Notes: generated by a model not told the origin, from the letters alone. A stretch of DNA of 64,000 nucleotides from Pedobacter steynii (GCF_001721645.1 NZ_CP017141.1:5518001-5582000); one strand, 5' to 3'; positions 9,168-17,898 are shown, counted from the first letter of the stretch. Translations and numbers: made by a program.

Positions 9168-10808
9168 TTGAAAAGAAGAAATTTTATTTACTTATCAGGG
9201 GTCGGAGCTGCTGCTGCGATGCTCCCTGCCATTCCCGTTTGGGGGAATGAGATCTCCGTGGAAAGGGCATTAGAGTATATTGACCCCGCCGCGAAAAAAA
9301 TCCTGACTGATGTAGCCATGAATGCAGCACGTTCAAAAGGGGCAACCTATACGGATGTGCGTGTGGGCCGTTACCTGAACCAATTTGTGGTAACCAGGGA
9401 AAATAAAGTACAGAATATCGTAAATACAGAATCTTATGGGGTTGGGATCCGTGTCATCGCAAATGGATGCTGGGGTTTTGCAGCAACGGATAAAATGGAT
9501 AAAGACAGCATTGCAAAAGCTGCAGAGCTTGCCGTGTCTATTGCTAAAGAGAATGGCCGGCTACAGTCGGAACCTGTAAAACTGGCAGCACAAAAAGGAT
9601 ATGGAGAGGTCAGCTGGAAAGCTCCGATTGAGAAGAATGCCTTTGAAGTTCCCATTAAAGAAAAAGTAGACCTCTTGTTGTCCGTTAATGATGCAGCAAT
9701 GAAAGGTGGAGCGGATTACATCAACTCCATTCTGTTTATGGTGAACGAGCAGAAATACTTTGCTTCCACTGATGGATCTTATATTGATCAGGACATTCAT
9801 CGCATCTGGCCTACGTTTTTTATCACTAAAATCAATAAAGAGACGGGTAAATTTGAAACCAGAAATGCCTTAAGTGCACCTACAGGTAAGGGCTATGAGT
9901 ATCTGGATGCCAGACCACAGGATAAAATAAAAACTGCTTCAGGTACACTCTATAAAGGTCGCTATGACATGCTTGAAGATGCAAAACAGGCTGCGACTCA
10001 AGTAGGTGAGAAATTAAAGGCTAAATCCGTAGAGCCCGGTAAATACGACCTGGTACTTGACCCATCGCACCTCTGGCTGACCATTCATGAATCCTGCGGA
10101 CACCCGACAGAGCTGGATCGTGTACTTGGTTATGAAGCGAACTTCGCGGGCACAAGTTTCCTTACTTTGGATAAATGGGAGTCTAAAAAATTCAAGTATG
10201 GAAGTGCTGAAGTGAACATTACCGCTGATAAAACCGAAGAGGGCTCTTTAGGAGCAGTTGGATATGATGATGAAGGGGTGAAATGTGGTAAATGGGATGT
10301 GATTAAAGATGGGGTACTCGTGAATTATCAGGCGATCCGGGATCAGGCACATATTGTGGGATTGGAACACTCGCAGGGATGCTGTTATGCAGATAACTGG
10401 AGCAGCGTACAATTTCAGCGTATGGCCAATATCTCTTTGCAACCAGGCAAAAAGCCTTTGACCATTGCAGATCAGATCAAAAATGTGGAAAAAGGAATCT
10501 ATATCGTCGGAGACGGTTCTTTCTCTATTGATCAGCAGCGCTACAATTTCCAGTTCGGAGGCCAGTTGTATTATGAGATTAAACAGGGTAAAATCGTAGG
10601 CATGCTCAAAGATGTCGCTTATCAGGCCAATACCCAGGAGTTCTGGAATTCCTGTTCTGCCATCTGTGATCAGAGTGATTACCGTTTAGGAGGATCATTT
10701 TTTGATGGCAAGGGACAGCCAAGTCAGTCGAGTGCAGTGTCCCATGGATCTGCTACCGCGCGTTTTAATGGAGTAAATGTGATCAATACAGCTAGAAAAA
10801 TCGGATAG
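9168..10808 (+). CDS. TldD/PmbA family metalloprotease with Tat signal (D paralogue 3)
   Basis: A 546-residue TldD-family protein whose metal motif reads HESCGH (H307, E308, H312), so the residue before the glycine is Cys where the other two paralogues have Val. The N-terminus MKRRNFIYLSG plus a hydrophobic stretch is a good Tat-type signal. Translation starts at TTG 9168. The upstream 94 bases contain a direct repeat of CTGACAATT (about 9112-9140) but no obvious promoter. The stop is 5 bases from the following TldE-type gene, so the pair is probably co-translated. Like its paralogues it carries DGKGQP and SHGS near the C-terminus. Confidence 0.85.
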   Translation: MKRRNFIYLSGVGAAAAMLPAIPVWGNEISVERALEYIDPAAKKILTDVAMNAARSKGATYTDVRVGRYLNQFVVTRENKVQNIVNTESYGVGIRVIANGCWGFAATDKMDKDSIAKAAELAVSIAKENGRLQSEPVKLAAQKGYGEVSWKAPIEKNAFEVPIKEKVDLLLSVNDAAMKGGADYINSILFMVNEQKYFASTDGSYIDQDIHRIWPTFFITKINKETGKFETRNALSAPTGKGYEYLDARPQDKIKTASGTLYKGRYDMLEDAKQAATQVGEKLKAKSVEPGKYDLVLDPSHLWLTIHESCGHPTELDRVLGYEANFAGTSFLTLDKWESKKFKYGSAEVNITADKTEEGSLGAVGYDDEGVKCGKWDVIKDGVLVNYQAIRDQAHIVGLEHSQGCCYADNWSSVQFQRMANISLQPGKKPLTIADQIKNVEKGIYIVGDGSFSIDQQRYNFQFGGQLYYEIKQGKIVGMLKDVAYQANTQEFWNSCSAICDQSDYRLGGSFFDGKGQPSQSSAVSHGSATARFNGVNVINTARKIG

Positions 10809-10813
10809 AAATC

Positions 10814-12151
10814 ATGGCAATACTAACTAAAGAACAAGCCAAAGCACTTTTAACTAAAGTCCTTAGCTACTCAAAAGCAGAACAATGCGAAGTGAACCTC
10901 AACGGATCCGATGGAGGAAATATCAGGTATGCCAGAAGTTCAGTTTCTACCAGTGGCGGAATCAGTACAAACAGTCTGGTCGTAACCTCGGCCTTTGGAA
11001 AGAAATCTGGTGTAGCCACAATCAATGAATTTGACGAAGCCTCTCTGGAAAAGGTCGTACGGAGATCTGAAGAGCTGGCTCAGCTGGCACCCGAAAATCC
11101 GGAATTTATGTCTTTCCTTGGTCCACAGGAGTACGGACCTGATTCCCCGACATTTTCTGAAGCTACCGCTGCGATGGGACCTAAGGAAAGGGCCGACGCA
11201 GTGCAGGCCAGCTTAAATCAGGCAAAAGAAAATAAACTCAATGCTGCGGGATTCTTATCCAACAGTGCCGGTTTTTCGGCCATGATGAATAATAAGGGCC
11301 TATTTGCCTATAATAAATCCACAGATGTTGCTTTTAACATCACCATTAGAACCGAAGATGGAAAAGGTTCCGGATATGCCACTAAGGGATACAACGATTA
11401 TACAAAGCTCAACACAAAGGCCGATACCGCTATTGCAGCAAAAAAAGCACTGGCTTCAGTATCTGCTAAAGCTATCGAACCTGGAAAATATACCGTTATC
11501 CTGGAGCCGACAGCGGTAGCAGTGATGTTGGAAAACCTGTTTTTTGACCTTGACGCCAGACAGGCCGACGAAGGCCGCAGCTCGATGAGCAAGCCGGGAG
11601 GGAAAACAAAAGTAGGAGAGCAACTGCTGGATGAAAGGGTAAATATATATTCTGATCCATGGAACCCGGAATTGCCGACCTCTACCTGGTCGGGCGATGG
11701 AAGACCTCAGCAAAAGGTTAACTGGATAGAAAAAGGAGTGGTGAAAAACCTCTATACTTCCAGATATTGGGCAGAAAAAACCGGTATTAAATCACTCCCT
11801 TCTCCTGATGGGGCAATCATGCCGGGAGGAACAAAAAGTCTGGAGGAATTGATAAAAGGAACAGAAAAAGGAATTTTGGTAACGAGGTTATGGTATATAC
11901 GTTCAGTAGACCCACAAACCTTACTGCTGACAGGCCTGACCAGAGATGGTACGTTTTACATTGAGAATGGAGAGATCAAATTCCCTGTCAAAAATTTCAG
12001 GTTCAATGAAAGTCCGATTATCATGTTGAACAATCTGGAAGAAATGGGTAGATCTGAAAGAACAGTGAGTGCAGAATCTAATGCAAACTATCTGTTACCC
12101 CCATTAAAAATAAGAGACTTTACCTTTACTTCTTTATCGGACGCGGTTTAG
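10814..12151 (+). CDS. TldE/PmbA-like partner subunit (E paralogue 2)
   Basis: A 445-residue TldE-type protein starting at ATG 10814, five bases after D paralogue 3. It has no HExxxH motif and no signal peptide (MAILTKEQAK), and is therefore expected to be the non-metal partner subunit of a TldD/TldE heterodimer. It closely matches the E protein at 5920 over its whole length, differing mainly by small insertions (an extra residue near 105 and a longer segment SAESNANYLLPP near the end). The gene ends the TldD/TldE cluster; hairpin copy B follows and separates it from the convergent SusD gene. Confidence 0.85.
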   Translation: MAILTKEQAKALLTKVLSYSKAEQCEVNLNGSDGGNIRYARSSVSTSGGISTNSLVVTSAFGKKSGVATINEFDEASLEKVVRRSEELAQLAPENPEFMSFLGPQEYGPDSPTFSEATAAMGPKERADAVQASLNQAKENKLNAAGFLSNSAGFSAMMNNKGLFAYNKSTDVAFNITIRTEDGKGSGYATKGYNDYTKLNTKADTAIAAKKALASVSAKAIEPGKYTVILEPTAVAVMLENLFFDLDARQADEGRSSMSKPGGKTKVGEQLLDERVNIYSDPWNPELPTSTWSGDGRPQQKVNWIEKGVVKNLYTSRYWAEKTGIKSLPSPDGAIMPGGTKSLEELIKGTEKGILVTRLWYIRSVDPQTLLLTGLTRDGTFYIENGEIKFPVKNFRFNESPIIMLNNLEEMGRSERTVSAESNANYLLPPLKIRDFTFTSLSDAV

Positions 12152-12167
12152 TACGAAATCTTAAAAT

Positions 12168-12254
12168 AAAAAGAAGCATGCTAAGAAAAGGCCTTAGGAA
12201 ATTTGCTCCTCTTCGGGGCAAAGATTCCAGCCTTTGAATAGTATGCTTCTTTTT
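12168..12254 (-). repeat. Hairpin repeat copy B between convergent tldE-like and susD-like genes
   Basis: An 87-base inverted repeat with perfect outer ends (AAAAAGAAGCAT / ATGCTTCTTTTT). Read on the minus strand it contains GGCTGGAATCTTTGCCCC, a short loop, then GGAGCAAATTTCC, matching copy A on the plus strand, including the outer arm CAAAGGCTGGAAT. It starts 29 bases after the SusD stop on the minus strand and ends 16 bases from the TldE stop on the plus strand. T tracts occur at both ends, so it could terminate transcription from both sides. Confidence 0.75.
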
Positions 12255-12283
12255 ATAAAAGCAGGATCTACTTCAAAATCCGG

Positions 12284-13789
12284 TTAATTATTAATGTTTG
12301 GATTGTTGTTCAGCTCCGTCAAAGGCAAAGGGATCAGGTAATAAGAACTGTTTGGAGTAAATGCACTCTTATCCGGGAACCTCAAAGTAGTATGTTGTTT
12401 GGCCAATACTTCTTTGGTTTTTCCATCAGGAGTGGTTACTGTTACTTTTAGGGGTTCTCCGTCTGTACCCAGTGCCGGAAGTCTGACTACAGCAGATTGG
12501 GTTCTCAGGATATCAGATAAGGAAAACCCTTCTCCCCAGAGCTCTTTCCTTCTTTCAATCAGAATCGCAGCAATCACCTCTTCCTTAGACTTTGATCCCA
12601 GATCAAACGGTGTGGCCTGTCTGGCGCTCAACAATTCATTCAGCCTAAGCGCAGCATTGGTCAGATCGCCGTTTCGGGCATAACCCTCGGCCGCAATAAG
12701 GGTCATTTCTGCAGACCTCATCATCACGATATCAGCTGTTACATCCGGACGGAATTTGAATTTCTGATAGCGTAAATAGCCCTCACGTCCAGGTAATCCA
12801 TCCCAAAGAAACAGTTTTGCCCTGATGTCTGTTGCATCAAACAGCTTTTTAAAATTAGGATCAGCCATAAAGCTGTAATAATAGGAAGAAGCGCTGCTCA
12901 CATCCAGAAAGTGGAAAGTATAACTTGCTGTACTTTGATCAGCTTGTTGTCCGTGCCCCCAGATCCATTCACTGTTCTTCAGGTCATTGAAACCATTGGC
13001 ATATTCGGCAACAGGCATATAGCTGTAATTCTTCTTAGCAGCTAATGCTTCCTGCGTAGCAAGATCCCATTTTCCCATGTTCAGGTAGGTTCTGGCTAAT
13101 AAACCGTGTACCACATCAATATTGATCTTGTATTTTGTGGTATTCGGACGATTATAAGCAGGCAGCAATTGCGAAGCCTGATTTAAATCAGACACAATCA
13201 GTTTATAGATATCCTCCACACTTGACCTGGGCTTAGCCACTGTTGTTGGTGTAGTCGGTTCTGTGTAAACCGGCACCCCTTTAGCCAAAGGGTTAAGCTG
13301 ATAATTGAATTGATAATAGGTAACCAGGTTCAGGTAGCTGTTTGCCCTTAACGCAAGGGCCTGGCCCTTAATTCTGGCTTTCTTATCTTCTGGTCCTGTT
13401 GCAGCATCAATTTTAGTAATGATGTTATTGCAGTTATCGATCACCTTGTACAATATCGTCCATATCGCACCTAAACGGGTCTGATTACTTGCATGAGTGA
13501 AGTTATAAGAATCCCTGTAACCATATTTATTTGGAATGACGGCCACATCATCCCCCATGGCATCACTGGTCCTCAAAATGGTAGAGTATCCTGGATTGGC
13601 AAAAGTGAAATAGGTATCCTGCATGTAAGACCAGGTACCGTTCAGTACAGTTTCAATATTGTCGGCATTGGCATAAATCAATGCGGATTCCACCGAATTG
13701 GTGGGACTGGTATTCAGCTCTTTCTTGCAACCAGCAAATGGAAGCAGGAGGGATGCAGCAGCTATATATGTGAATTTTTTTAGATTCAT
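12284..13789 (-). CDS. SusD/RagB family nutrient-binding outer membrane lipoprotein
   Basis: A 501-residue SusD-family protein. The N-terminus is a lipoprotein signal ending in LLLPFAGC with the lipidated cysteine at residue 21. The TPR-like helical body follows, and the C-terminus ends LPLTELNNNPNINN, a very common ending in this family. SusD proteins cap a SusC barrel on the cell surface and hold glycan or peptide ligands before TonB-driven import. The gene lies 11 bases downstream of its SusC partner and is surely co-transcribed with it. No glycosidase, sulfatase or protease is adjacent, so the substrate cannot be read from context. Confidence 0.92.
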   Translation of the reverse strand: MNLKKFTYIAAASLLLPFAGCKKELNTSPTNSVESALIYANADNIETVLNGTWSYMQDTYFTFANPGYSTILRTSDAMGDDVAVIPNKYGYRDSYNFTHASNQTRLGAIWTILYKVIDNCNNIITKIDAATGPEDKKARIKGQALALRANSYLNLVTYYQFNYQLNPLAKGVPVYTEPTTPTTVAKPRSSVEDIYKLIVSDLNQASQLLPAYNRPNTTKYKINIDVVHGLLARTYLNMGKWDLATQEALAAKKNYSYMPVAEYANGFNDLKNSEWIWGHGQQADQSTASYTFHFLDVSSASSYYYSFMADPNFKKLFDATDIRAKLFLWDGLPGREGYLRYQKFKFRPDVTADIVMMRSAEMTLIAAEGYARNGDLTNAALRLNELLSARQATPFDLGSKSKEEVIAAILIERRKELWGEGFSLSDILRTQSAVVRLPALGTDGEPLKVTVTTPDGKTKEVLAKQHTTLRFPDKSAFTPNSSYYLIPLPLTELNNNPNINN

Positions 13790-13800
13790 TGTCTTAAGAA

Positions 13801-16800
13801 TTAGAAAGTAAGGTTAAGTCCGGCAGAGAAAGTTCTCATGGAAGGATATCTGAAATAAGTTGTTCCTTCAATAGTCTGTTCAGGGTCCATTCCTTTATGA
13901 CCATAGAAAGTAAGCAGGTTTTCACCGGTAAGTGTAAGTTTCAAATTGGCAAGACCCCATTTACTGGCGATGGCTTTAGGCAGACTGTAACCAATCGTCA
14001 GATTTTTAAGACGCGCATAAGTGGCGCTATAAAGAAATCTTGTTGAAGACTGTGTCCAGCCCGCATCGTCTACATTTAATCTTGGCACATTGGTGTTTCG
14101 GTTTTCAGGCGTCCAGTGCGTCAGAATTTCTGTTGACCAGGGTCTTCCTATAGAACTTCCTGCATGCATAAGGCCGGTATAATCATTATCCAGGATTTTA
14201 CCTCCAATGCTGTATCCCAGCAGTGCAGAAATTTCAAATTCTTTATAATTAAAGGAATTGGAGATCCCGCCTACAAGGTCAGGTAAAGAAGTCCCCTGAA
14301 CGTATTGACTGGCCGCTGAATAGTTATTGGTCGTCACCTTATTTCCATTGGCATCGTCCATATACCATTGCGGGTCTCCGTTTTCAGGATTGACTCCTGC
14401 CCATTCTCTAAGGTAGAAATCGGAGGATGTTCCGCCTACACGCATGATTTTCGTTGCCGTTTTAATATCACTTTGTGGAAGAGCAGTAATGGTATTTTTA
14501 TAGTGTGTAGCATTCAGGCTGATGGTCCATCTGAAATCTGTGGTACGTACAGGAACAGCATTTAACTGAACTTCTATACCGGTATTTTTTAAGGCGCCGA
14601 TATTCTCGTCTATAGAGCCAAATCCCAGTGAGGGGGCTTTAGGGCGACTAAATAATAAGTCCTTAGACCTTCTGTCGAAATATTCTATGGTACCACTGAT
14701 GCGGTCATGGAACAAACCAAAATCAAGCCCGATGTTTAAGTTCAGGTTAGATTCCCATTTCAGGTCCGGCGTTTCCAGTCTGGAAGTAACCAATCCGTTT
14801 TCACCCAGATTACTTCTGATGGAATAGAGACCTTTATAGGCATAATAACTTCCGATATTGTCATTTCCCTGTGCACCATAACTGCTTTTTAAAGTCAGGG
14901 TGCTCAACCATGGCGTTTCTTTAAGAAAATCTTCTTCCGAAACTTTCCAGGAAGCACCCAGTGACCAGAATGTTCCCCATCGTTGAGCGGGAGAGAACCT
15001 GGAAGTTCCATCGGATCTTAGTGATGCGGAAAGGAAATACCGTTTTTTATAATCATATTCAGCTCTTCCAAGGAAACTCAATAAGGTGTAATCAATAGAA
15101 TTTCCATCAAAACCTGTGATTTGTGCCGCAGCATCCGGTTCATAAAAACCAGGCAGAACGAAACGTTGTTTGGAACCGGAGATCACCCGGTAATTGTATT
15201 TATAAAGCTCTTGTCCGGCCAATAAATTAATATGATGATCTTCTTTAAAGGTTTTATCGTAAGTCAGGATATTATTCCATGTCCAGGAATAGGTTCTGCT
15301 GTTACTTTTAGATACCGAACCCTGGATAGGTGCACCGTCTCCCAATAGTGGATTGCTGAAATTATGGGTGTTGGTGTTTACAAAATCACCGCTGTAGGTG
15401 GTTTTAAACTTCAGTTCCGGAATAATAGTCGCTTCCAGGAAGGTCCTTGCAGATACATTATCTTTTAATATTTCAGATTTGTCCAGCCCAACTGTAGCAG
15501 GGAGGTTACTTCTTGGAATCGCTGAAGCAGGTCGGTAGGCACCAAAATCATACACTTTATTGCCATTTGCATCCAGCTTATAAGACCCATCAGGATTGCG
15601 CTCATAGATCGGATAAAAGCCAGGGATAGCTCTGGAGTATTGGATGACATTGGAAGTTTTGCTGTCTTCTGAGGTTGGATAATCCTGGGCCGTGTTCGCT
15701 GCAGAGATATTCAGCCCTGCAGTGAGCCATTTCTTAGCCTGTGTGGTCAGGTTTACTCTGGCATTATAACGTTTGTAACCGGAGCCCAATGCAATACCTT
15801 TATCATTAAGGTAGCCACCTGAGATGTAATATTGTCCTTTTTCATTACCACCACTGAAACTGAGGTCTGCCTGAGTACGTCTTGCCGTCTGTTGGGTCGC
15901 ATCTCCCCAGTCATCATTCCACAATGCTTTTGCTCCGGGAACAATCTTTCCATCTAATCCAACAGGATTGGGATAGTTTACACCGTAAGGGTTAATACCA
16001 AGATCGGTAATGAGCTGACGGTTTGCAGCAAGGCCCAGCTGTTCATCCGTATAAGTTGGATTAGATATCTGTTGCTTGTTTTTGGCTGCCAGCCAGTATT
16101 TTTCAAAGTATTGATCTGTCGTTACCTGTTCGTAGTCTTTTACTGAACGGTTGGAAATTCCCTGACTAAAGCTGGCATTAATCTGTGTATCACTGCCTCT
16201 TTTTCCGGTTTTTGTAGTGATGATAATGACTCCGTTAGCTCCCCTGGAACCATATAGGGCACTGGAGGCAGCATCTTTAAGCACACTTATCGACTCTATA
16301 TCACTTACATTTATAGCACTTAAATCTCCTGAAAACGGATTTCCATCCACCACATAAAGAGGAGAACTGGAAGCATTAATGGAGCCAATTCCACGGATCC
16401 GGATGGTGGCAGAAGTTCCGGGCTGACCGCTGGAGGAGACTGCCTGGATTCCAGGAGCCATGCCTTGCAATGCTTTAGTCAGGTTGGATACCTGGCGGTT
16501 TTGAAGCTGATCTCCGTTGATGCGGGAAACAGATCCGGTAATGTCTCTTCTTTTAGTAGTACCATAGGCAACTACAACCACTTCATCCAATTCATTGGAA
16601 GCGTCAGCCAATACCACGTTTAAGGTGTTGCCGGATTTTGCGCTGATCTCCTGACTGGAGAAACCTAAGAAGGAGAAGGTAAGTGTTTCCTGAGCCCGAC
16701 TTAATTTAAGATTGAAATTACCAGACTGATCAGTCGTGGTCCCTGATTTTGACCCCTTAATCAGGATACTTACCCCAGGGAGGGGGAGGTTGGTTCCTTT

Positions 16801-16893
16801 TTCAATTACCTTACCGGAAACCTGATAGATGTCCTGAGCTTTAGCGAATTGAATGAAGAACAAAAGAAATAAAATAGATAACCTTGTTTTCAT
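13801..16893 (-). CDS. SusC/RagA family TonB-linked outer membrane transporter
   Basis: A 1030-residue SusC-type protein. A signal peptide (residues 1-19, ending AKA) is followed by a carboxypeptidase-regulatory-like domain (about 22-105), a plug domain (about 115-225, with the SusC signature LYVVDGNPF and the SLYGSRGANGVIIITTK-like stretch) and a 22-strand-type barrel ending in FSAGLNLTF with the usual terminal aromatic residue. It has no N-terminal STN (signalling) domain, and no ECF sigma/anti-sigma pair lies nearby, so control is probably by another route. It forms a SusCD complex with the next gene. A leader of about 250 bases appears to precede it. Confidence 0.93.
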   Translation of the reverse strand: MKTRLSILFLLFFIQFAKAQDIYQVSGKVIEKGTNLPLPGVSILIKGSKSGTTTDQSGNFNLKLSRAQETLTFSFLGFSSQEISAKSGNTLNVVLADASNELDEVVVVAYGTTKRRDITGSVSRINGDQLQNRQVSNLTKALQGMAPGIQAVSSSGQPGTSATIRIRGIGSINASSSPLYVVDGNPFSGDLSAINVSDIESISVLKDAASSALYGSRGANGVIIITTKTGKRGSDTQINASFSQGISNRSVKDYEQVTTDQYFEKYWLAAKNKQQISNPTYTDEQLGLAANRQLITDLGINPYGVNYPNPVGLDGKIVPGAKALWNDDWGDATQQTARRTQADLSFSGGNEKGQYYISGGYLNDKGIALGSGYKRYNARVNLTTQAKKWLTAGLNISAANTAQDYPTSEDSKTSNVIQYSRAIPGFYPIYERNPDGSYKLDANGNKVYDFGAYRPASAIPRSNLPATVGLDKSEILKDNVSARTFLEATIIPELKFKTTYSGDFVNTNTHNFSNPLLGDGAPIQGSVSKSNSRTYSWTWNNILTYDKTFKEDHHINLLAGQELYKYNYRVISGSKQRFVLPGFYEPDAAAQITGFDGNSIDYTLLSFLGRAEYDYKKRYFLSASLRSDGTSRFSPAQRWGTFWSLGASWKVSEEDFLKETPWLSTLTLKSSYGAQGNDNIGSYYAYKGLYSIRSNLGENGLVTSRLETPDLKWESNLNLNIGLDFGLFHDRISGTIEYFDRRSKDLLFSRPKAPSLGFGSIDENIGALKNTGIEVQLNAVPVRTTDFRWTISLNATHYKNTITALPQSDIKTATKIMRVGGTSSDFYLREWAGVNPENGDPQWYMDDANGNKVTTNNYSAASQYVQGTSLPDLVGGISNSFNYKEFEISALLGYSIGGKILDNDYTGLMHAGSSIGRPWSTEILTHWTPENRNTNVPRLNVDDAGWTQSSTRFLYSATYARLKNLTIGYSLPKAIASKWGLANLKLTLTGENLLTFYGHKGMDPEQTIEGTTYFRYPSMRTFSAGLNLTF

Positions 16894-17330
16894 TTGAATA
16901 ATTGTTCGTTAATTAAAAATTGTGCTTTCCCTAAAGCTTTCCGGACGGAAATTTCAGGCAATAGTATTCCCCGGCCCCTTAAAGGACAGTAGAGAATATT
17001 TAAATGTTAATACAGGATTAAGCCATACAACAACACATTCGATGTGCTGTCGGGCGGTTTAGAATTAGGCTTGCTGTGAAGTCAGCAATTTGATGGAAAT
17101 AAAGTAGAAAATTGTTCATAATGTGTCTTTGCTTGTGCGTATCATCCGTTACGGCTGCAAATATAATTAAAAACACTACTAAATCTGTAGACTTTAAGTA
17201 ATATCTATCAGAAAATTGTCATAAGAGCTTTAGGAGCTTCTTTTACAGTCCGATAATTTCAACACAACAACGACATCTCAAAGAAGATAATTGATAATTA
17301 AGGATAAAGACCTTGCTTTTTTGCATCAGA
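16894..17330 (-). promoter_or_regulatory. Upstream region and long leader of the susC-like gene
   Basis: This gene-free stretch carries, on the minus strand, a perfect Bacteroidota -7 element TATATTTG (17158-17165), placing a start site near 17150 and giving a leader of roughly 250 bases before the SusC ATG at 16893. I found no good -33 element. Within the presumed leader, 17030-17050 can form a 9-base-pair RNA stem with a CGA loop (ACAGCACAT / ATGTGTTGT, one G-U pair). No convincing ORF is present. Beyond 17330 the stretch continues into hairpin copy C. Confidence 0.4.
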
Positions 17331-17409
17331 AGAAAGGGAGATGGAATGAGGGCATAGAAAATTTGCCCCTTCAGGCAAAGATTTCAGCCCGAAAACATCT
17401 CCCTTTTTT
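17331..17409 (-). repeat. Hairpin repeat copy C, 3' of the GNAT gene
   Basis: A 79-base inverted repeat starting 5 bases after the GNAT stop on the minus strand. The minus strand reads GGGAGATG (outer arm), then GGGCTGAAATCTTTGCC, loop TGAA, GGGGCAAATTTTCTATGCCC, and the closing CATCTCCC arm. The core matches copies A and B, while the outer arm sequence is different but still paired. This pattern of conserved core with compensating arms argues for a structured RNA end, probably a terminator. Confidence 0.7.
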
Positions 17410-17414
17410 AATTT

Positions 17415-17843
17415 TTACTCCATCAGTAACTTACTGAAATATTTAGGGAATTCAACATAGCCCTGCCGCTCATAAAACCGGTGAGCTGCAGTTCTGCGAA
17501 TACTCGAATGAAGTTCTATTCTATTACATTTTCTTGCTTTCGCCAGCAGGACGCAATATTCCTCCATTTCTTTCCCCAACCCACGACTCCTTAAGTTATG
17601 GTCAACAGCAAAGTAACTGACCATAGCAAAATCTCCGGGGTAAGCGATCTGAGGTAAAAAGTGTATGGACATAAAAGCAACCACCTCATTATTCAGCTCA
17701 TATACGATCAACGCATGATCGGGGTGAGCAATTAACTGAGTCAGTCTTTCTGCTACCAGATTTTCTGCTGTAGGATGTTCCAGTTGCGCTAATAAAGCCC
17801 CTATGGCCTGCGTATCTTCTTGTCTTGCTGTTCTTATGCCCAT
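17415..17843 (-). CDS. GNAT family N-acetyltransferase
   Basis: A 142-residue single-domain GNAT protein. The acetyl-CoA pyrophosphate-binding motif is visible as RSRGLGKEME (about residues 87-96), preceded by the VSYFAVD strand and followed by the C-terminal RIELHSSIRRTAAHRFYERQGY segment typical of the fold. It would transfer an acetyl group from acetyl-CoA to an amine of a small molecule or protein; the substrate cannot be inferred. It starts at ATG 17843, 55 bases after the outer membrane factor gene on the same strand, so it may be the last gene of the efflux transcript. Hairpin copy C follows it directly. Confidence 0.88.
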   Translation of the reverse strand: MGIRTARQEDTQAIGALLAQLEHPTAENLVAERLTQLIAHPDHALIVYELNNEVVAFMSIHFLPQIAYPGDFAMVSYFAVDHNLRSRGLGKEMEEYCVLLAKARKCNRIELHSSIRRTAAHRFYERQGYVEFPKYFSKLLME

Positions 17844-17898
17844 AACCTAAAGAATAGATTTATTAAATCTTCGCTGGTAAAAATAAGATTCTCCCTGA

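Noticed and set aside
5920..12151. Recent gene conversion between the two TldE genes, suggested by their near-identical protein C-termini
   Set aside because: The DNA of that segment differs at many third codon positions, which points to an old duplication kept by purifying selection.
12284..16893. A full polysaccharide utilisation locus around the SusCD pair
   Set aside because: No carbohydrate-active enzyme, sulfatase or regulator sits next to the pair; the flanks are the TldD/TldE genes and an efflux operon.
7260..17409. The repeated hairpins as a CRISPR array
   Set aside because: The copies lie about 5 kb apart with genes between, are self-complementary and have no regular spacers; no cas gene is present.
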